This document shows positions 26,135 through 32,965 of a DNA stretch of 45,068 bases, piece after piece; position 1 is the stretch's first letter, and each line of letters opens with the position of its first letter. Position numbers and translations under genes: made by a program. This DNA is from Ureibacillus sinduriensis BLB-1 = JCM 15800 (GTDB taxonomy: Bacteria; Bacillota; Bacilli; Bacillales_A; Planococcaceae), in contig NZ_JPVO01000034.1 in NCBI RefSeq assembly GCF_000772955.1, positions 1 to 45,068 of the forward strand, written 5' to 3'. The notes below the pieces were generated by a model. The model searched no databases and was not told the DNA's origin. It saw only the letters and a list, made by a program, of their open reading frames with translations.

Positions 26135-27420
26135 AAATGATTGCTCCCAGCCGCTCTTAATCGCATTGTCTCACTTGTTTCAAATAGAAGACGGTAAAGT
26201 TCCGCTGCGCGTTTATATTGTTTCGCTTCTTCATAAATTTTTGCAACAAGAGGACCATAGGACAAAATCAATTCGATATGTTGTTCAACTATAAAAAACT
26301 TAAAAACTTTCTTCTCTATTTTGTAAAACTCCTCCAAGCCTTCTAGCCCATCAATTTGTTCAATCGCTTGCATTAAGATGAATTGCATTTGTTGATGAGT
26401 ACCTTCATCAAAATCATTTATTGAAAGGTCATGAAGTTTTTCTGAAAAAAGTTCCTGTACACCTCCAAATAATAAGGTACGCGTATAGTTTATAAGCGTA
26501 TGTTTATCCTTTTTGAAGGCTAGTGCCTTTTCGTAAAATTTAATTGCCTCCATATATTGTTTATCTGATTCGTATGCAAATGCTAGATTGTTATAAATGG
26601 ATGACCACTGAACATCTGTAGCAATTGAGGGGACATGATGCAGTAAATCGATTGCTGCATAAAATTCCTTAAAAGCAGCTTTTACTTCGCCTAAACCATT
26701 TAAAATAGCGCCATACATTGAATAAAGCTTTAATTGGAATAATGGCTTATATTGATGCTTAAATAACCGAATGGCTTCTTTTATAAATTGCTTTGCGAGT
26801 GAAAAATGATAAGCACGATGGCTGGCAAAAGCTAAATGGTACATATAATTTGCTTGTTCAAAAGAAGAACTTTTTGATAAGTAAAATTTGCTGTTTGTTT
26901 GGAACTCTCGATTTAATATCGTATCAAAGCTTCCAATCATCAGTTCATAATATGTTTTTACGGCAACAAATAATTGCCATTCTCTTGAGGCGCTAGGTGA
27001 TAGTAAGTCATCTAATGATGATAAAATACCAGCTGCTTCATCCAAACTGTCTATACTCATTAAGTATCGGCAATAAACTAAGTCCACTTGCACCTGTATA
27101 CTTGGCGAAGTACGTTGTTCATAAAGTAAACGAAGTTCCTCTATCTCTTCTTTATCGACTTTTTCATTTGACAGTAATTTCTCGTAGATTTGTTCAATCA
27201 GTCGCTCTTTGTTTTTTTCTTCATTTACATAAGCTGTAAAGTCCAAGTGGAGTCTTTCAAATAACATTCTATACACAGTCTCATTTGGTTCTACTAATCC
27301 GTTTTCGATTCTACTTAAATAGGATGTTGTACATATACCAACAGCCAATGTGTCTTGGTTCATGTTATTTAATTGTCTGAAGAATTTAATTGTTTTTCCG
27401 ATTTTATGACGTCGCTCCAT
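26131..27420 (-). CDS. HTH-TPR transcriptional regulator, RRNPP/Rgg-PlcR-like
   Basis: Cytoplasmic regulator of 429 residues with an N-terminal XRE helix-turn-helix (about 5-60; IGKTIKFFRQLNNMNQDTLA and SYLSRIENGLVEPN). About 350 residues of helical TPR-like repeats follow, including LYSMYGAILNGLGEVKAAFKEF and YNNLAFAYESDKQYMEAIKFYEKAL. This layout is that of RRNPP proteins, which bind imported oligopeptide pheromones. Start chosen at ATG 27420 because AGAGGTGG precedes it; an upstream ATG has no such site. It overlaps the MFS exporter gene. A micro-ORF with a strong ribosome site lies divergently upstream at 27591, and two 13-base direct repeats lie between, which could be its operators. Confidence 0.8.
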   Translation of the reverse strand: MERRHKIGKTIKFFRQLNNMNQDTLAVGICTTSYLSRIENGLVEPNETVYRMLFERLHLDFTAYVNEEKNKERLIEQIYEKLLSNEKVDKEEIEELRLLYEQRTSPSIQVQVDLVYCRYLMSIDSLDEAAGILSSLDDLLSPSASREWQLFVAVKTYYELMIGSFDTILNREFQTNSKFYLSKSSSFEQANYMYHLAFASHRAYHFSLAKQFIKEAIRLFKHQYKPLFQLKLYSMYGAILNGLGEVKAAFKEFYAAIDLLHHVPSIATDVQWSSIYNNLAFAYESDKQYMEAIKFYEKALAFKKDKHTLINYTRTLLFGGVQELFSEKLHDLSINDFDEGTHQQMQFILMQAIEQIDGLEGLEEFYKIEKKVFKFFIVEQHIELILSYGPLVAKIYEEAKQYKRAAELYRLLFETSETMRLRAAGSNHL

Positions 27421-27464
27421 ATCAACCACCTCTATAATAATCATAACAAAATAAATTGATTGTA

Positions 27465-27529
27465 TATTGTGCAAATTGCATTCGGTTTGAGAAACTAGTT
27501 ATAACAAATTAGGGCGTATTGTGTAAATT
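27465..27529. repeat. Two direct repeats in the regulator/micro-ORF intergenic region
   Basis: TATTGTGCAAATT (27465-27477) and TATTGTGTAAATT (27517-27529) differ at one base. They are offset by 52 bases, close to five helical turns. Their position between divergent genes suits an operator for the HTH-TPR regulator, but this is inference. Confidence 0.4.
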
Positions 27530-27590
27530 TCTGCTTATATAGGGCAAGTTAATGAAAATGTATTATGAAGTTGTAGAAAGGAGCATTACT

Positions 27591-27764
27591 TTGAAAATAA
27601 GTAGGGACATATTATTATGGATTTATTTCAAGTGCGTCTAGAGAGGTGGAATAATTATACAAATATTAGAGGGAGTGGGTTTTGAAGTGGTCTGGAAACA
27701 ACGATTTGGACCTCATCTTCCTGTTTTTGGTCAAATCAACAGAGATGAAACCCTATTTACTTAA
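27591..27764 (+). pseudogene. Micro-ORF (16 aa), or 57-codon small gene interrupted by amber stop
   Basis: A TTG start seven bases after GAAAGGAG opens MKISRDILLWIYFKCV and stops at TAG (27639). This is a short peptide with a basic N-terminus and hydrophobic C-terminus, placed divergently from an RRNPP-like regulator as Rgg/SHP pairs are. The same frame continues after the TAG as protein-like sequence (RGGIIIQILEGVGFEVVW, then RFGPHLPVFGQINRDE) to a TAA at 27762. It may therefore instead be a decayed 57-residue gene. Another small open frame (27682-27774, TTG after GGGAG) overlaps it. Not matched to a known family. Confidence 0.35.
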
Positions 27765-27801
27765 CCCGCCATAGTGAGATTGTCAAACAGGTGGATAACT
27801 G

Positions 27802-27831
27802 AAAAGCCCCCACCTTACTATAGATGGGGGC
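27802..27831 (-). terminator. Terminator of sspO
   Basis: On the minus strand GCCCCCA and TGGGGGC form a perfect 7-bp GC-rich stem followed by TTTT. It lies about 90 bases beyond the sspO stop. Confidence 0.7.
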
Positions 27832-27922
27832 CTATCAGCGAAAAATAATAAATAAATGTAGTAAGCCGTGCATTCGATCTAAAAAAAGTCCGCTTATTTA
27901 TTCAGGATTACCTCATTATTGA

Positions 27923-28078
27923 TCATTGCCGCTTTTTTGTTTTCTTATTATTATGTCTCTCTGCAGGTGTCAAGGGTTCGTTTGCGAATTCATGGTCAAA
28001 CTCCCTTGATAAATTCTTCCTTACTGCTTGTTCATCACTAACATTGCCACTTGGATTTTTCTTTGGGCTGTTACTCAC
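27923..28078 (-). CDS. sspO: Small acid-soluble spore protein O
   Basis: Minor spore-core protein made in the forespore. The 51-residue product starts with GTG seven bases after GGAGGTG. It ends in FANEPLTPAERHNNKKTKKR, matching the conserved SspO C-terminus (NEPLTPAERQNNKKRKK type). The N-terminus MSNSPKKNPSGN is less conserved. A sigma-G-like promoter (GCATA, 17 bases, CAAACTA) lies just upstream and a terminator downstream. It is direct evidence that the host sporulates. In Bacillus sspO is often next to an aconitase gene; here it stands alone. Confidence 0.85.
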   Translation of the reverse strand: MSNSPKKNPSGNVSDEQAVRKNLSREFDHEFANEPLTPAERHNNKKTKKRQ

Positions 28079-28100
28079 TATATACACACCTCCATGATTT

Positions 28101-28129
28101 TAGTTTGCCACGATGTTTCCGTAGTATGC
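28101..28129 (-). promoter_or_regulatory. Sigma-G-like promoter of sspO
   Basis: On the minus strand GCATA (forward 28125-28129) and CAAACTA (forward 28101-28107) are 17 bases apart. They are close to the forespore sigma-G consensus GYATR and CATNNTA, with one mismatch in the -10. Confidence 0.6.
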
Positions 28130-28452
28130 ATTTTTTAAATCTTGATGGTAAATGTTTTGTAATTGATTCTCTCCTCGAAAGCAGTTGTAAGGGTATCTCC
28201 TTCGTAGCACTATTAGAATGAAAAAAGTACTTCATCCGAGCTAGCCTAATGTACTATTTTAACGAAAGTTAGTCGGTATTATCGGAAAAAAACAGGCGAA
28301 TGAGAAAGCTTGTCGAACTATTTATTATAAGGCAACAGATCCTCATATTTTTGGCATATCAAGTTCTCTGCTATTCATCGGTAAGAAAAAATTGACTGTA
28401 TGATGACTTTTACAGTTAGTAACAATAATTCAAGTTAATGGGATGGAGCTTT
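28130..28452. other. Intergenic region between sspO promoter and next gene
   Basis: About 320 bases with no recognisable gene or strong hairpin. The plus-strand gene that follows has a modest ribosome site (GGATGGAG). Confidence 0.4.
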
Positions 28453-28896
28453 ATGAAGAAAAAAATTACAGGTGTCGTTTTCGGAATCGTAATATCCTTA
28501 ATTACTGCAATGTTGTTTATGTTGATGGGACAAGTTTGGGCTGGCGGAATTACTTCATTGTGGGGAGAAAGTTGGTTGTATTTCTCTGTGATAATCCCTT
28601 TTGCCCTTACATTTGGAGTGTTAGGTGGGTATTTTCGCAATAAAGATAATTTATCCAATAAAAGACTATGGATGATAAGTTTTATAAGTGCATTTTTTAT
28701 AACATTATTTAGTGGGACAATTGGTGCGATTATTGGTGAAACAATTGTAAGAGGTGGCATGGAGACTATCAATGTTGAAGGTACATTGGTTTGGGGAACA
28801 GTATATGCTTTTGTATTGTTACCTTTAACGATCCCCTTTGCCCGTTTGATAATCGGTGTATTTTACAAGTTAATTAAAATGATACCTTCAAATTAA
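28453..28896 (+). CDS. Membrane protein of unknown function
   Basis: Not recognised. The 147-residue protein starting MKKKITGVVFG has four predicted helices (about 5-27, 38-56, 68-93 and 112-139). The first resembles an uncleaved signal. An in-frame ATG five codons earlier is possible but lacks a ribosome site. Glycine-rich membrane segments (SGTIGAIIGETIVRGG) are present. Its neighbours give no functional clue. Confidence 0.6.
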   Translation: MKKKITGVVFGIVISLITAMLFMLMGQVWAGGITSLWGESWLYFSVIIPFALTFGVLGGYFRNKDNLSNKRLWMISFISAFFITLFSGTIGAIIGETIVRGGMETINVEGTLVWGTVYAFVLLPLTIPFARLIIGVFYKLIKMIPSN

Positions 28897-29120
28897 ATTA
28901 TTCAACAATCAAACGCGTTACTTTAATAAGGAAAAGTGTCTATTTCATTAAGTGTCATCTTATTGAATAACACCTTTCGTGAAAGGTTATCAAACGAAGC
29001 TTCTTTGGTAGGTAGCTTTATTCAATAAATTTAAATACTATAATCACTAAAGACTGATGCACAGCATCTCAAGAAAAACGGTACAAAAAACTCTAAATAA
29101 CAAATAAAGGGGATTAGAAG

Positions 29121-29629
29121 ATGGACGTTAAATTTCCAATAGGTAAATTAGAAGTACCAGAAAAGGTGACATTAGAAAACGTTCAAGAATGGTTAAAGCA
29201 AACGCAAACATACTCAACGAGATTAAGAGAAGTAGTGGACACGCTCAGTGAAGAGAGTCTAAACAAAACATATCGTGAGGGTGCTTGGACAGTTCGCCAG
29301 CTTGTCCATCATATTGCCGATTCACAACTAAATATGTACCAACGATTAAAGCTAGCGCTAACAGATCACAATCCAACAGTACCGGCTTTTGATGAGGAAA
29401 AATGGGCAGTCCAGCCAGATACGGAGCTGCCTGTAGAAAGTTCTGTTAGGATGTTGGAAGGCATAATGCACGAATTGTAGCTCTTGGTCAAAGCTTAACG
29501 GAGGACGAATTAAATCGCACATTTACACACGCAGTAAATGGTGAAATAACTGTTGCGACAAAAGTGGCGAAGCTGGCCTGGCATGAAGAACATCACTTAG
29601 CGCATATAAAGATTGCCCTTTCCAGTTAG
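29121..29629 (+). pseudogene. DinB/YfiT-like metal-dependent hydrolase, frameshifted
   Basis: The first 119 residues (from ATG 29121, RBS AAAGGGGA) match the YfiT group of the DinB superfamily, including YREGAWTVRQLVHHIADSQ with metal-ligand histidines. The frame then ends at TAG 29478. The rest of the protein continues in another frame (NARIVALGQSL through WHEEHHLAHIKIAL) to TAG 29627, including the last metal-ligand histidines. Adding one A in GAAGG near 29460 would restore a 169-residue protein reading MLERHNARIVALG. This is either a true frameshift mutation or a homopolymer sequencing error. Bacillithiol-S-transferase activity is known for this family. Confidence 0.8.
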
Positions 29630-29636
29630 TACAATC

Positions 29637-29675
29637 AAACCTGTTTTATTGATTTTTAATAAAGCAGGTTTTTAT
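29637..29675 (+). terminator. Terminator after the DinB-like gene
   Basis: AAACCTGTTTTATT pairs with AATAAAGCAGGTTT (one mismatch) around a 7-base loop, and T-rich sequence follows. Confidence 0.75.
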
Positions 29676-29882
29676 AAGTAGAATAACTGCAGGGGCTTCA
29701 GTTGAAATGCGATTTATTACTATCCAGCAAGAATCTCTTATTAATTGGTGATTTTAACCAATATAGAGCCATTTGAAAATTTTTATTGGATAAGTATAAA
29801 ACTAATCTTCCTTATAGGTGAAAGACCTTCTTAAAGCAGTAGCATATGATAGTACGATAAATCTGTAAAGGGAGTGCGGGGA

Positions 29883-30449
29883 ATGTATTATAATCCTTAT
29901 GGGTATCCAAATCAAAACCCTTACTATGTTACTGTGCCGATGTATAATTATTATGGTAAATCGAATTACAGGAGTAATCCGAATGAGATGATTCATAGAA
30001 CTCAATTTGATCCTCATCATACCCCTATAGGTAATAATAGAATGGTATTAAGAGATTATGGACCAAACCCTTTTGTCATTAACATTAATGAAGCAACAAA
30101 ACAAAACAATACTTATCGAACTGCTATATGGACTGGGGATAATTTGCAAGTTACATTAATGAGTCTAAATCCCGGAGAAGATATCGGACTAGAAATGCAT
30201 CCAGATGTTGATCAGTTTTTACGGATTGAACAGGGGCAGGGCATTACTCAAATGGGCAGGAATAAAGATAATTTAAACTTTATAAGAAATGTACAAGATG
30301 ATTCGGCCATCATGATACCTGCTGGAACATGGCATAATCTAACAAATATAGGAAATATCCCATTAAAGCTATATTCAATCTATGCTCCGCCTAACCATCC
30401 ATTCGGAACTATTCACCCTACCAAAGCAAATGCGATGGCTGCAGAATAA
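29883..30449 (+). CDS. Cupin-domain protein
   Basis: Single-domain cupin of 188 residues. ATG 29883 is preferred over GTG 29874 because GGGAG lies eight bases upstream of the ATG. The N-terminus is rich in tyrosine, asparagine and proline (MYYNPYGYPNQNPYYV), resembling coat-like proteins of spore formers. The cupin barrel covers about 65-180. Metal-binding motifs are GLEMHPDVDQFLRIEQGQG (first histidine and glutamate set) and PAGTWHNLTN (final histidine). No substrate can be assigned. Terminators on both sides make it monocistronic. Confidence 0.75.
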   Translation: MYYNPYGYPNQNPYYVTVPMYNYYGKSNYRSNPNEMIHRTQFDPHHTPIGNNRMVLRDYGPNPFVININEATKQNNTYRTAIWTGDNLQVTLMSLNPGEDIGLEMHPDVDQFLRIEQGQGITQMGRNKDNLNFIRNVQDDSAIMIPAGTWHNLTNIGNIPLKLYSIYAPPNHPFGTIHPTKANAMAAE

Positions 30450-30513
30450 GGGGAAGAACATAGCAATGGAACTACTGTTTTGAAGAACTTCATTTAAACA
30501 AATAAGTAATACG

Positions 30514-30550
30514 AAAAAGAGAAACACTTTTATCTTGTGTTTCTCTTTTT
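30514..30550 (+). terminator. Terminator after cupin gene
   Basis: AAAAAGAGAAACAC and GTGTTTCTCTTTTT form a long perfect stem with a 9-base loop and terminal T-run. The A-rich left arm makes it potentially bidirectional. Confidence 0.85.
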
Positions 30551-30748
30551 TCTGCTTAGAACACTTATTTTATGAGGTACTTTGTCACACAAAATTTATT
30601 GAATACCCTTGGTGGTTTCAATGCATTCTAATGAGTCTTCGACAATTTTTTTGTTTTTCATACGCAAACAATTGTATGGTCCAAGCTCAATTAGTAATAA
30701 TAAATGATCTAAAGATATTAGGTGTATTAAAATTAATCATTATATTTG

Positions 30749-30775
30749 TTGACATTATACCGGTGGGGGTATAAT
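30749..30775 (+). promoter_or_regulatory. cstR promoter with CstR operator 1
   Basis: TTGACA (30749-30754) and TATAAT (30770-30775) are 15 bases apart. The inverted repeat ATTATACC-N6-GGTATAAT (30754-30775) fills the spacer and the -10, so a bound repressor would block polymerase. Its ATACC/GGTAT arms match three further sites in the operon. Confidence 0.75.
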
Positions 30776-30820
30776 ATGTGTATATCAGCAATGAGTAAAT
30801 CTGTTAAGGAGGCAACTTTC

Positions 30821-31084
30821 ATGAATTCATATGATGATAAAGTAAGAAATCGAGTGAAACGTATGGAGGGTCAACTTCGAGGCATCTTAAAAATGATGGA
30901 TGAAGGAAAAGACTGCAAGGATGTAATTACTCAACTTTCAGCTGTCCGTTCAGGAGTGGATCGTTCAATTGGTTTAATTGTTAGTCAAAACTTAATTGAA
31001 TGTATTCAAAATGCTAACGGTGATGAGGAAGCATTAAATGAATCGGTACAAGAAGCTGTAAATCTTTTTGTAAAAAGTCGTTAA
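30821..31084 (+). CDS. cstR: Persulfide-sensing repressor, CsoR/FrmR family (CstR/YrkD-like)
   Basis: Transcriptional repressor of the sulfur operon, 87 residues. It has the CsoR/RcnR four-helix-bundle pattern RVKRMEGQLRGILKMMDEGKDCKDVITQLSAV in its N-terminal half. Cysteines C32 and C61 are conserved. The residue four before C61 is asparagine (N57), where copper-sensing CsoR has histidine. This marks a CstR-type protein that responds to persulfides through a dithiol/polysulfide switch rather than Cu(I). Start is ATG 30821 with AAGGAGG; longer upstream starts run through the operator. It is the first gene of the operon and should be autoregulated through the operator at 30754. Confidence 0.87.
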   Translation: MNSYDDKVRNRVKRMEGQLRGILKMMDEGKDCKDVITQLSAVRSGVDRSIGLIVSQNLIECIQNANGDEEALNESVQEAVNLFVKSR

Positions 31085-31120
31085 TTTATTTTAAACGACT
31101 TTTAATTTTTAAATTACAAA

Positions 31121-31136
31121 ATACCCATACGGGTAT
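31121..31136. promoter_or_regulatory. CstR operator 2
   Basis: ATACCC-ATAC-GGGTAT is a perfect inverted repeat ending two bases before the ribosome site of the membrane-rhodanese gene. It matches the operators at 30754, 31852 and 32943. Confidence 0.7.
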
Positions 31137-31150
31137 AAAGGAGTGTCTAA

Positions 31151-31498
31151 ATGGAAGCATGGATAATTATAATAATTGTAATTCTATTTATTGCTTGGCG
31201 AATGATTCCAGCCAAAGGAACAAAAACGATTACAACTGATACCCTAAAAGGTATATTAAACGATATGGATAAGGTATTTGTGGATGTTCGTACTCCTGCT
31301 GAATATAAAGGCAGGAACATAGAAAAGTTTAAAAATATTCCTTTAGGATCTGATTTATCGAAGCTCCCAAAAGACAAAGAAATAATCGTGATATGTCAGA
31401 GTGGGATGCGAAGTGCACAAGCATGTAAACAATTGAAAAAGTTAGGTTATGAAAAAGTTACGAATGTCCGTGGGGGCATGAGTTCTTGGAGAGGTTAA
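31151..31498 (+). CDS. Membrane-anchored rhodanese
   Basis: Single-domain rhodanese (sulfurtransferase), 115 residues, with an N-terminal hydrophobic helix (about 3-16) that should tether it to the membrane. The rhodanese domain runs from about 27 to 115, with VDVRTPAEYKG, the active-site loop CQSGMRS and the C-terminal VRGGMSSWRG. The cysteine would carry sulfane sulfur as a persulfide. ATG follows AAAGGAG next to CstR operator 2. Similar membrane rhodaneses (YqhL-like) occur elsewhere in Bacillus, but this one belongs to the persulfide operon. Confidence 0.85.
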   Translation: MEAWIIIIIVILFIAWRMIPAKGTKTITTDTLKGILNDMDKVFVDVRTPAEYKGRNIEKFKNIPLGSDLSKLPKDKEIIVICQSGMRSAQACKQLKKLGYEKVTNVRGGMSSWRG

Positions 31499-31523
31499 AA
31501 GAAATTAAAGGAGGGTTTAAACA

Positions 31524-31820
31524 ATGAAAGAAATTAGTGCAATAGAAGTTCAAAAACGTTTAGAAAATGGTGAGAAACTAAATCTAATTGATGTGCGTGA
31601 AGTGGATGAAGTGAACGCAGGGCATATTCCTGATATTATGCACATTCCGCTGGGTTTACTTGAATTCCGTACGCATGAACTTGATAAATGTAAACCTTAT
31701 ATTATGGTTTGCCGTTCTGGTGGACGCAGTGGCCAAGCAACACACTATTTACAAAGTCATGGTTTTGACGTAACAAATATGACTGGTGGAATGCTTTCTT
31801 GGGAAGGTAAAGTCGAATAG
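31524..31820 (+). CDS. Rhodanese-like sulfurtransferase
   Basis: Cytosolic single-domain rhodanese, 98 residues. It covers one complete domain: LIDVREVDEVNAGHIPDIMHIPLG near 20-43, the active-site loop CRSGGRS near 64-70 and GGMLSWEG at the end. It is 25 bases downstream of the membrane rhodanese behind GGAGGG, so they are co-transcribed. It probably moves sulfane sulfur between the TusA-like carriers and the persulfide dioxygenase, comparable to YrkG-type proteins of the B. subtilis yrk operon. Confidence 0.85.
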   Translation: MKEISAIEVQKRLENGEKLNLIDVREVDEVNAGHIPDIMHIPLGLLEFRTHELDKCKPYIMVCRSGGRSGQATHYLQSHGFDVTNMTGGMLSWEGKVE

Positions 31821-31851
31821 GCTATTGTACAAAAAATTTTTGGATAAATAA

Positions 31852-31867
31852 ATACCCATGTGGGTAT
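31852..31867. promoter_or_regulatory. CstR operator 3
   Basis: ATACCCATGTGGGTAT contains ATACCC/GGGTAT around a 4-base centre and is almost self-complementary throughout. It directly precedes the AAGGGGG ribosome site of the TusA-rhodanese gene. Confidence 0.7.
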
Positions 31868-31882
31868 AAGGGGGTTGAAAGT

Positions 31883-32446
31883 ATGTCGATTAAAGCAGAT
31901 GTACAATTAGACGCAAAAGGATTGGCTTGTCCAATGCCAATTGTGAAAACAAAAAAAGCTATGAGCAATCTAGCGGATGGTCAAATATTGGAAGTGCAAG
32001 CAACAGATAAAGGTTCTTTGGCGGATTTAAAAGCATGGTCTGAAAGTGTTGGCCATCAGTATATAGGAACAGTAGTTGAAAATGATGTGTTACTTCATTA
32101 TATTCGTAAAAGTAGTAACGAAGAAATAGAAGATATAACATTTAAACACACAATTTCAAATGAAGAGCTTTTCGACCGTGCATCTAAGGGTGGTACGATT
32201 CTGGATGTCCGTGAAGAGGCTGAATATGCATTTGGTCATATCGAAGGTTCTAAATCAATTCCATTGGGTGAACTAGAAGACCGTTTAGATGAGCTGGATA
32301 AAGACCAAGAAATTTTGGTGATTTGTCGTACAGGAACACGCAGTGATTTAGCTGCACAAAAACTAGCTGAAAAAGGATTTACGAGAGTAGTAAACGTGCT
32401 ACCAGGATTGAGCTCTTGGAAGGGCGATCTATCAAAAAAAATATAA
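31883..32446 (+). CDS. yrkF: TusA-rhodanese fusion (YrkF-like)
   Basis: Two-domain sulfur carrier/transferase of 187 residues. Residues 1-72 form a TusA domain with the persulfide-carrying cysteine in GLACPMPIVKTKKAM. Residues about 88-187 form a rhodanese with ILDVREEAEYAFGHI and the active loop CRTGTRS. Fusion lets sulfur pass between the two cysteines within one chain. It corresponds to YrkF in B. subtilis and to the N-terminal part of staphylococcal CstA. A CstR operator lies just upstream of its ribosome site, suggesting an internal controlled start. Confidence 0.87.
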   Translation: MSIKADVQLDAKGLACPMPIVKTKKAMSNLADGQILEVQATDKGSLADLKAWSESVGHQYIGTVVENDVLLHYIRKSSNEEIEDITFKHTISNEELFDRASKGGTILDVREEAEYAFGHIEGSKSIPLGELEDRLDELDKDQEILVICRTGTRSDLAAQKLAEKGFTRVVNVLPGLSSWKGDLSKKI

Positions 32447-32474
32447 AAATTCAAATTAACTGGAGGAAATTATT

Positions 32475-32870
32475 ATGACTAACAAAATAGCAATTATCGC
32501 AAGTAACGGTGGTCTTTTTGATGCATATAAAGTATTCAATATCGCAACTGCAGCAGCAGCAACAGAAAAAGAGGTAGCCATCTTCTTTACATTTGAAGGG
32601 TTAAATTAAATTCATAAACAGGGAATGCAACAACTACCTATGCCTGAAGGTCGCGAACACTTCGCGGAAGGATTTGCGAAAGCCAACGTACCGAGCATTC
32701 CGCAATTAGTTGAAATGGCTCAAGAAATGGGTGTGCAATTCATTGGTTGTCAAATGACAATGGACGTAATGGGCTTAACAAAAGAAGACTTTATTGATGG
32801 CATCGAAGTAGGTGGAGCTGTTACATTCCTTGAGTTTGCAAAAAATGCAGCACCAACTTTAACATTCTAA
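32475..32870 (+). pseudogene. yrkE: DsrE-family protein (YrkE-like) with in-frame stop
   Basis: A DsrE/DsrF-like sulfurtransferase frame starts at ATG 32475 behind GGAGG (MTNKIAIIASNGGLFDAYKV). It reads to FTFEGLN, meets TAA at 32607-32609, then continues in the same frame as IHKQGMQQLPMPEGREHF to TAA at 32868. The conserved cysteine motif GCQMTMDVMGL near residue 95 is in the second part. A single T-to-A change (TTA leucine to TAA) explains the stop; otherwise the 131-codon frame is intact. It may be a recent nonsense mutation, sequencing error or readthrough. In the yrk operon the homologue is a putative sulfur-handling membrane-associated protein. Confidence 0.8.
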
Positions 32871-32902
32871 TACCCAAGTAAACACTTAATTAGAGGAAAC
32901 TG

Positions 32903-32927
32903 GTGGAAGGGAAAGCCCTTCCACTTT
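32903..32927 (+). terminator. Intercistronic hairpin upstream of the dioxygenase gene
   Basis: GTGGAAGGG and CCCTTCCAC form a perfect 9-bp stem with a 4-base loop, then TTT and an A-run. It separates the DsrE-like gene from the dioxygenase gene, which has its own operator. Confidence 0.6.
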
Positions 32928-32942
32928 AAAAAAAACTAAAAT

Positions 32943-32960
32943 AATACCTATGGGGGTAAT
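32943..32960. promoter_or_regulatory. CstR operator 4
   Basis: AATACC-N6-GGTAAT is an imperfect inverted repeat with the same 6-base spacing as operator 1. Its G-run also serves as the ribosome site of the dioxygenase gene, so repressor binding and translation initiation signals overlap. Confidence 0.6.
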
Positions 32961-32965
32961 TAATT

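Noticed and set aside
27682..27774. Second short ORF (30 residues, TTG after GGGAG) after the micro-ORF
   Set aside because: The competing frame on the same strand is more protein-like, so this is probably a chance frame.
30821..31084. Copper-sensing CsoR
   Set aside because: The His of the Cys-His-Cys copper site is Asn here, and the operon encodes sulfur-transfer rather than copper-export proteins.
31851..31868. Operator 3 as a terminator or ribosomal-protein-type attenuator
   Set aside because: The stem is short, has no T-tract, and its sequence matches the other three operator copies, so a protein-binding site fits better.
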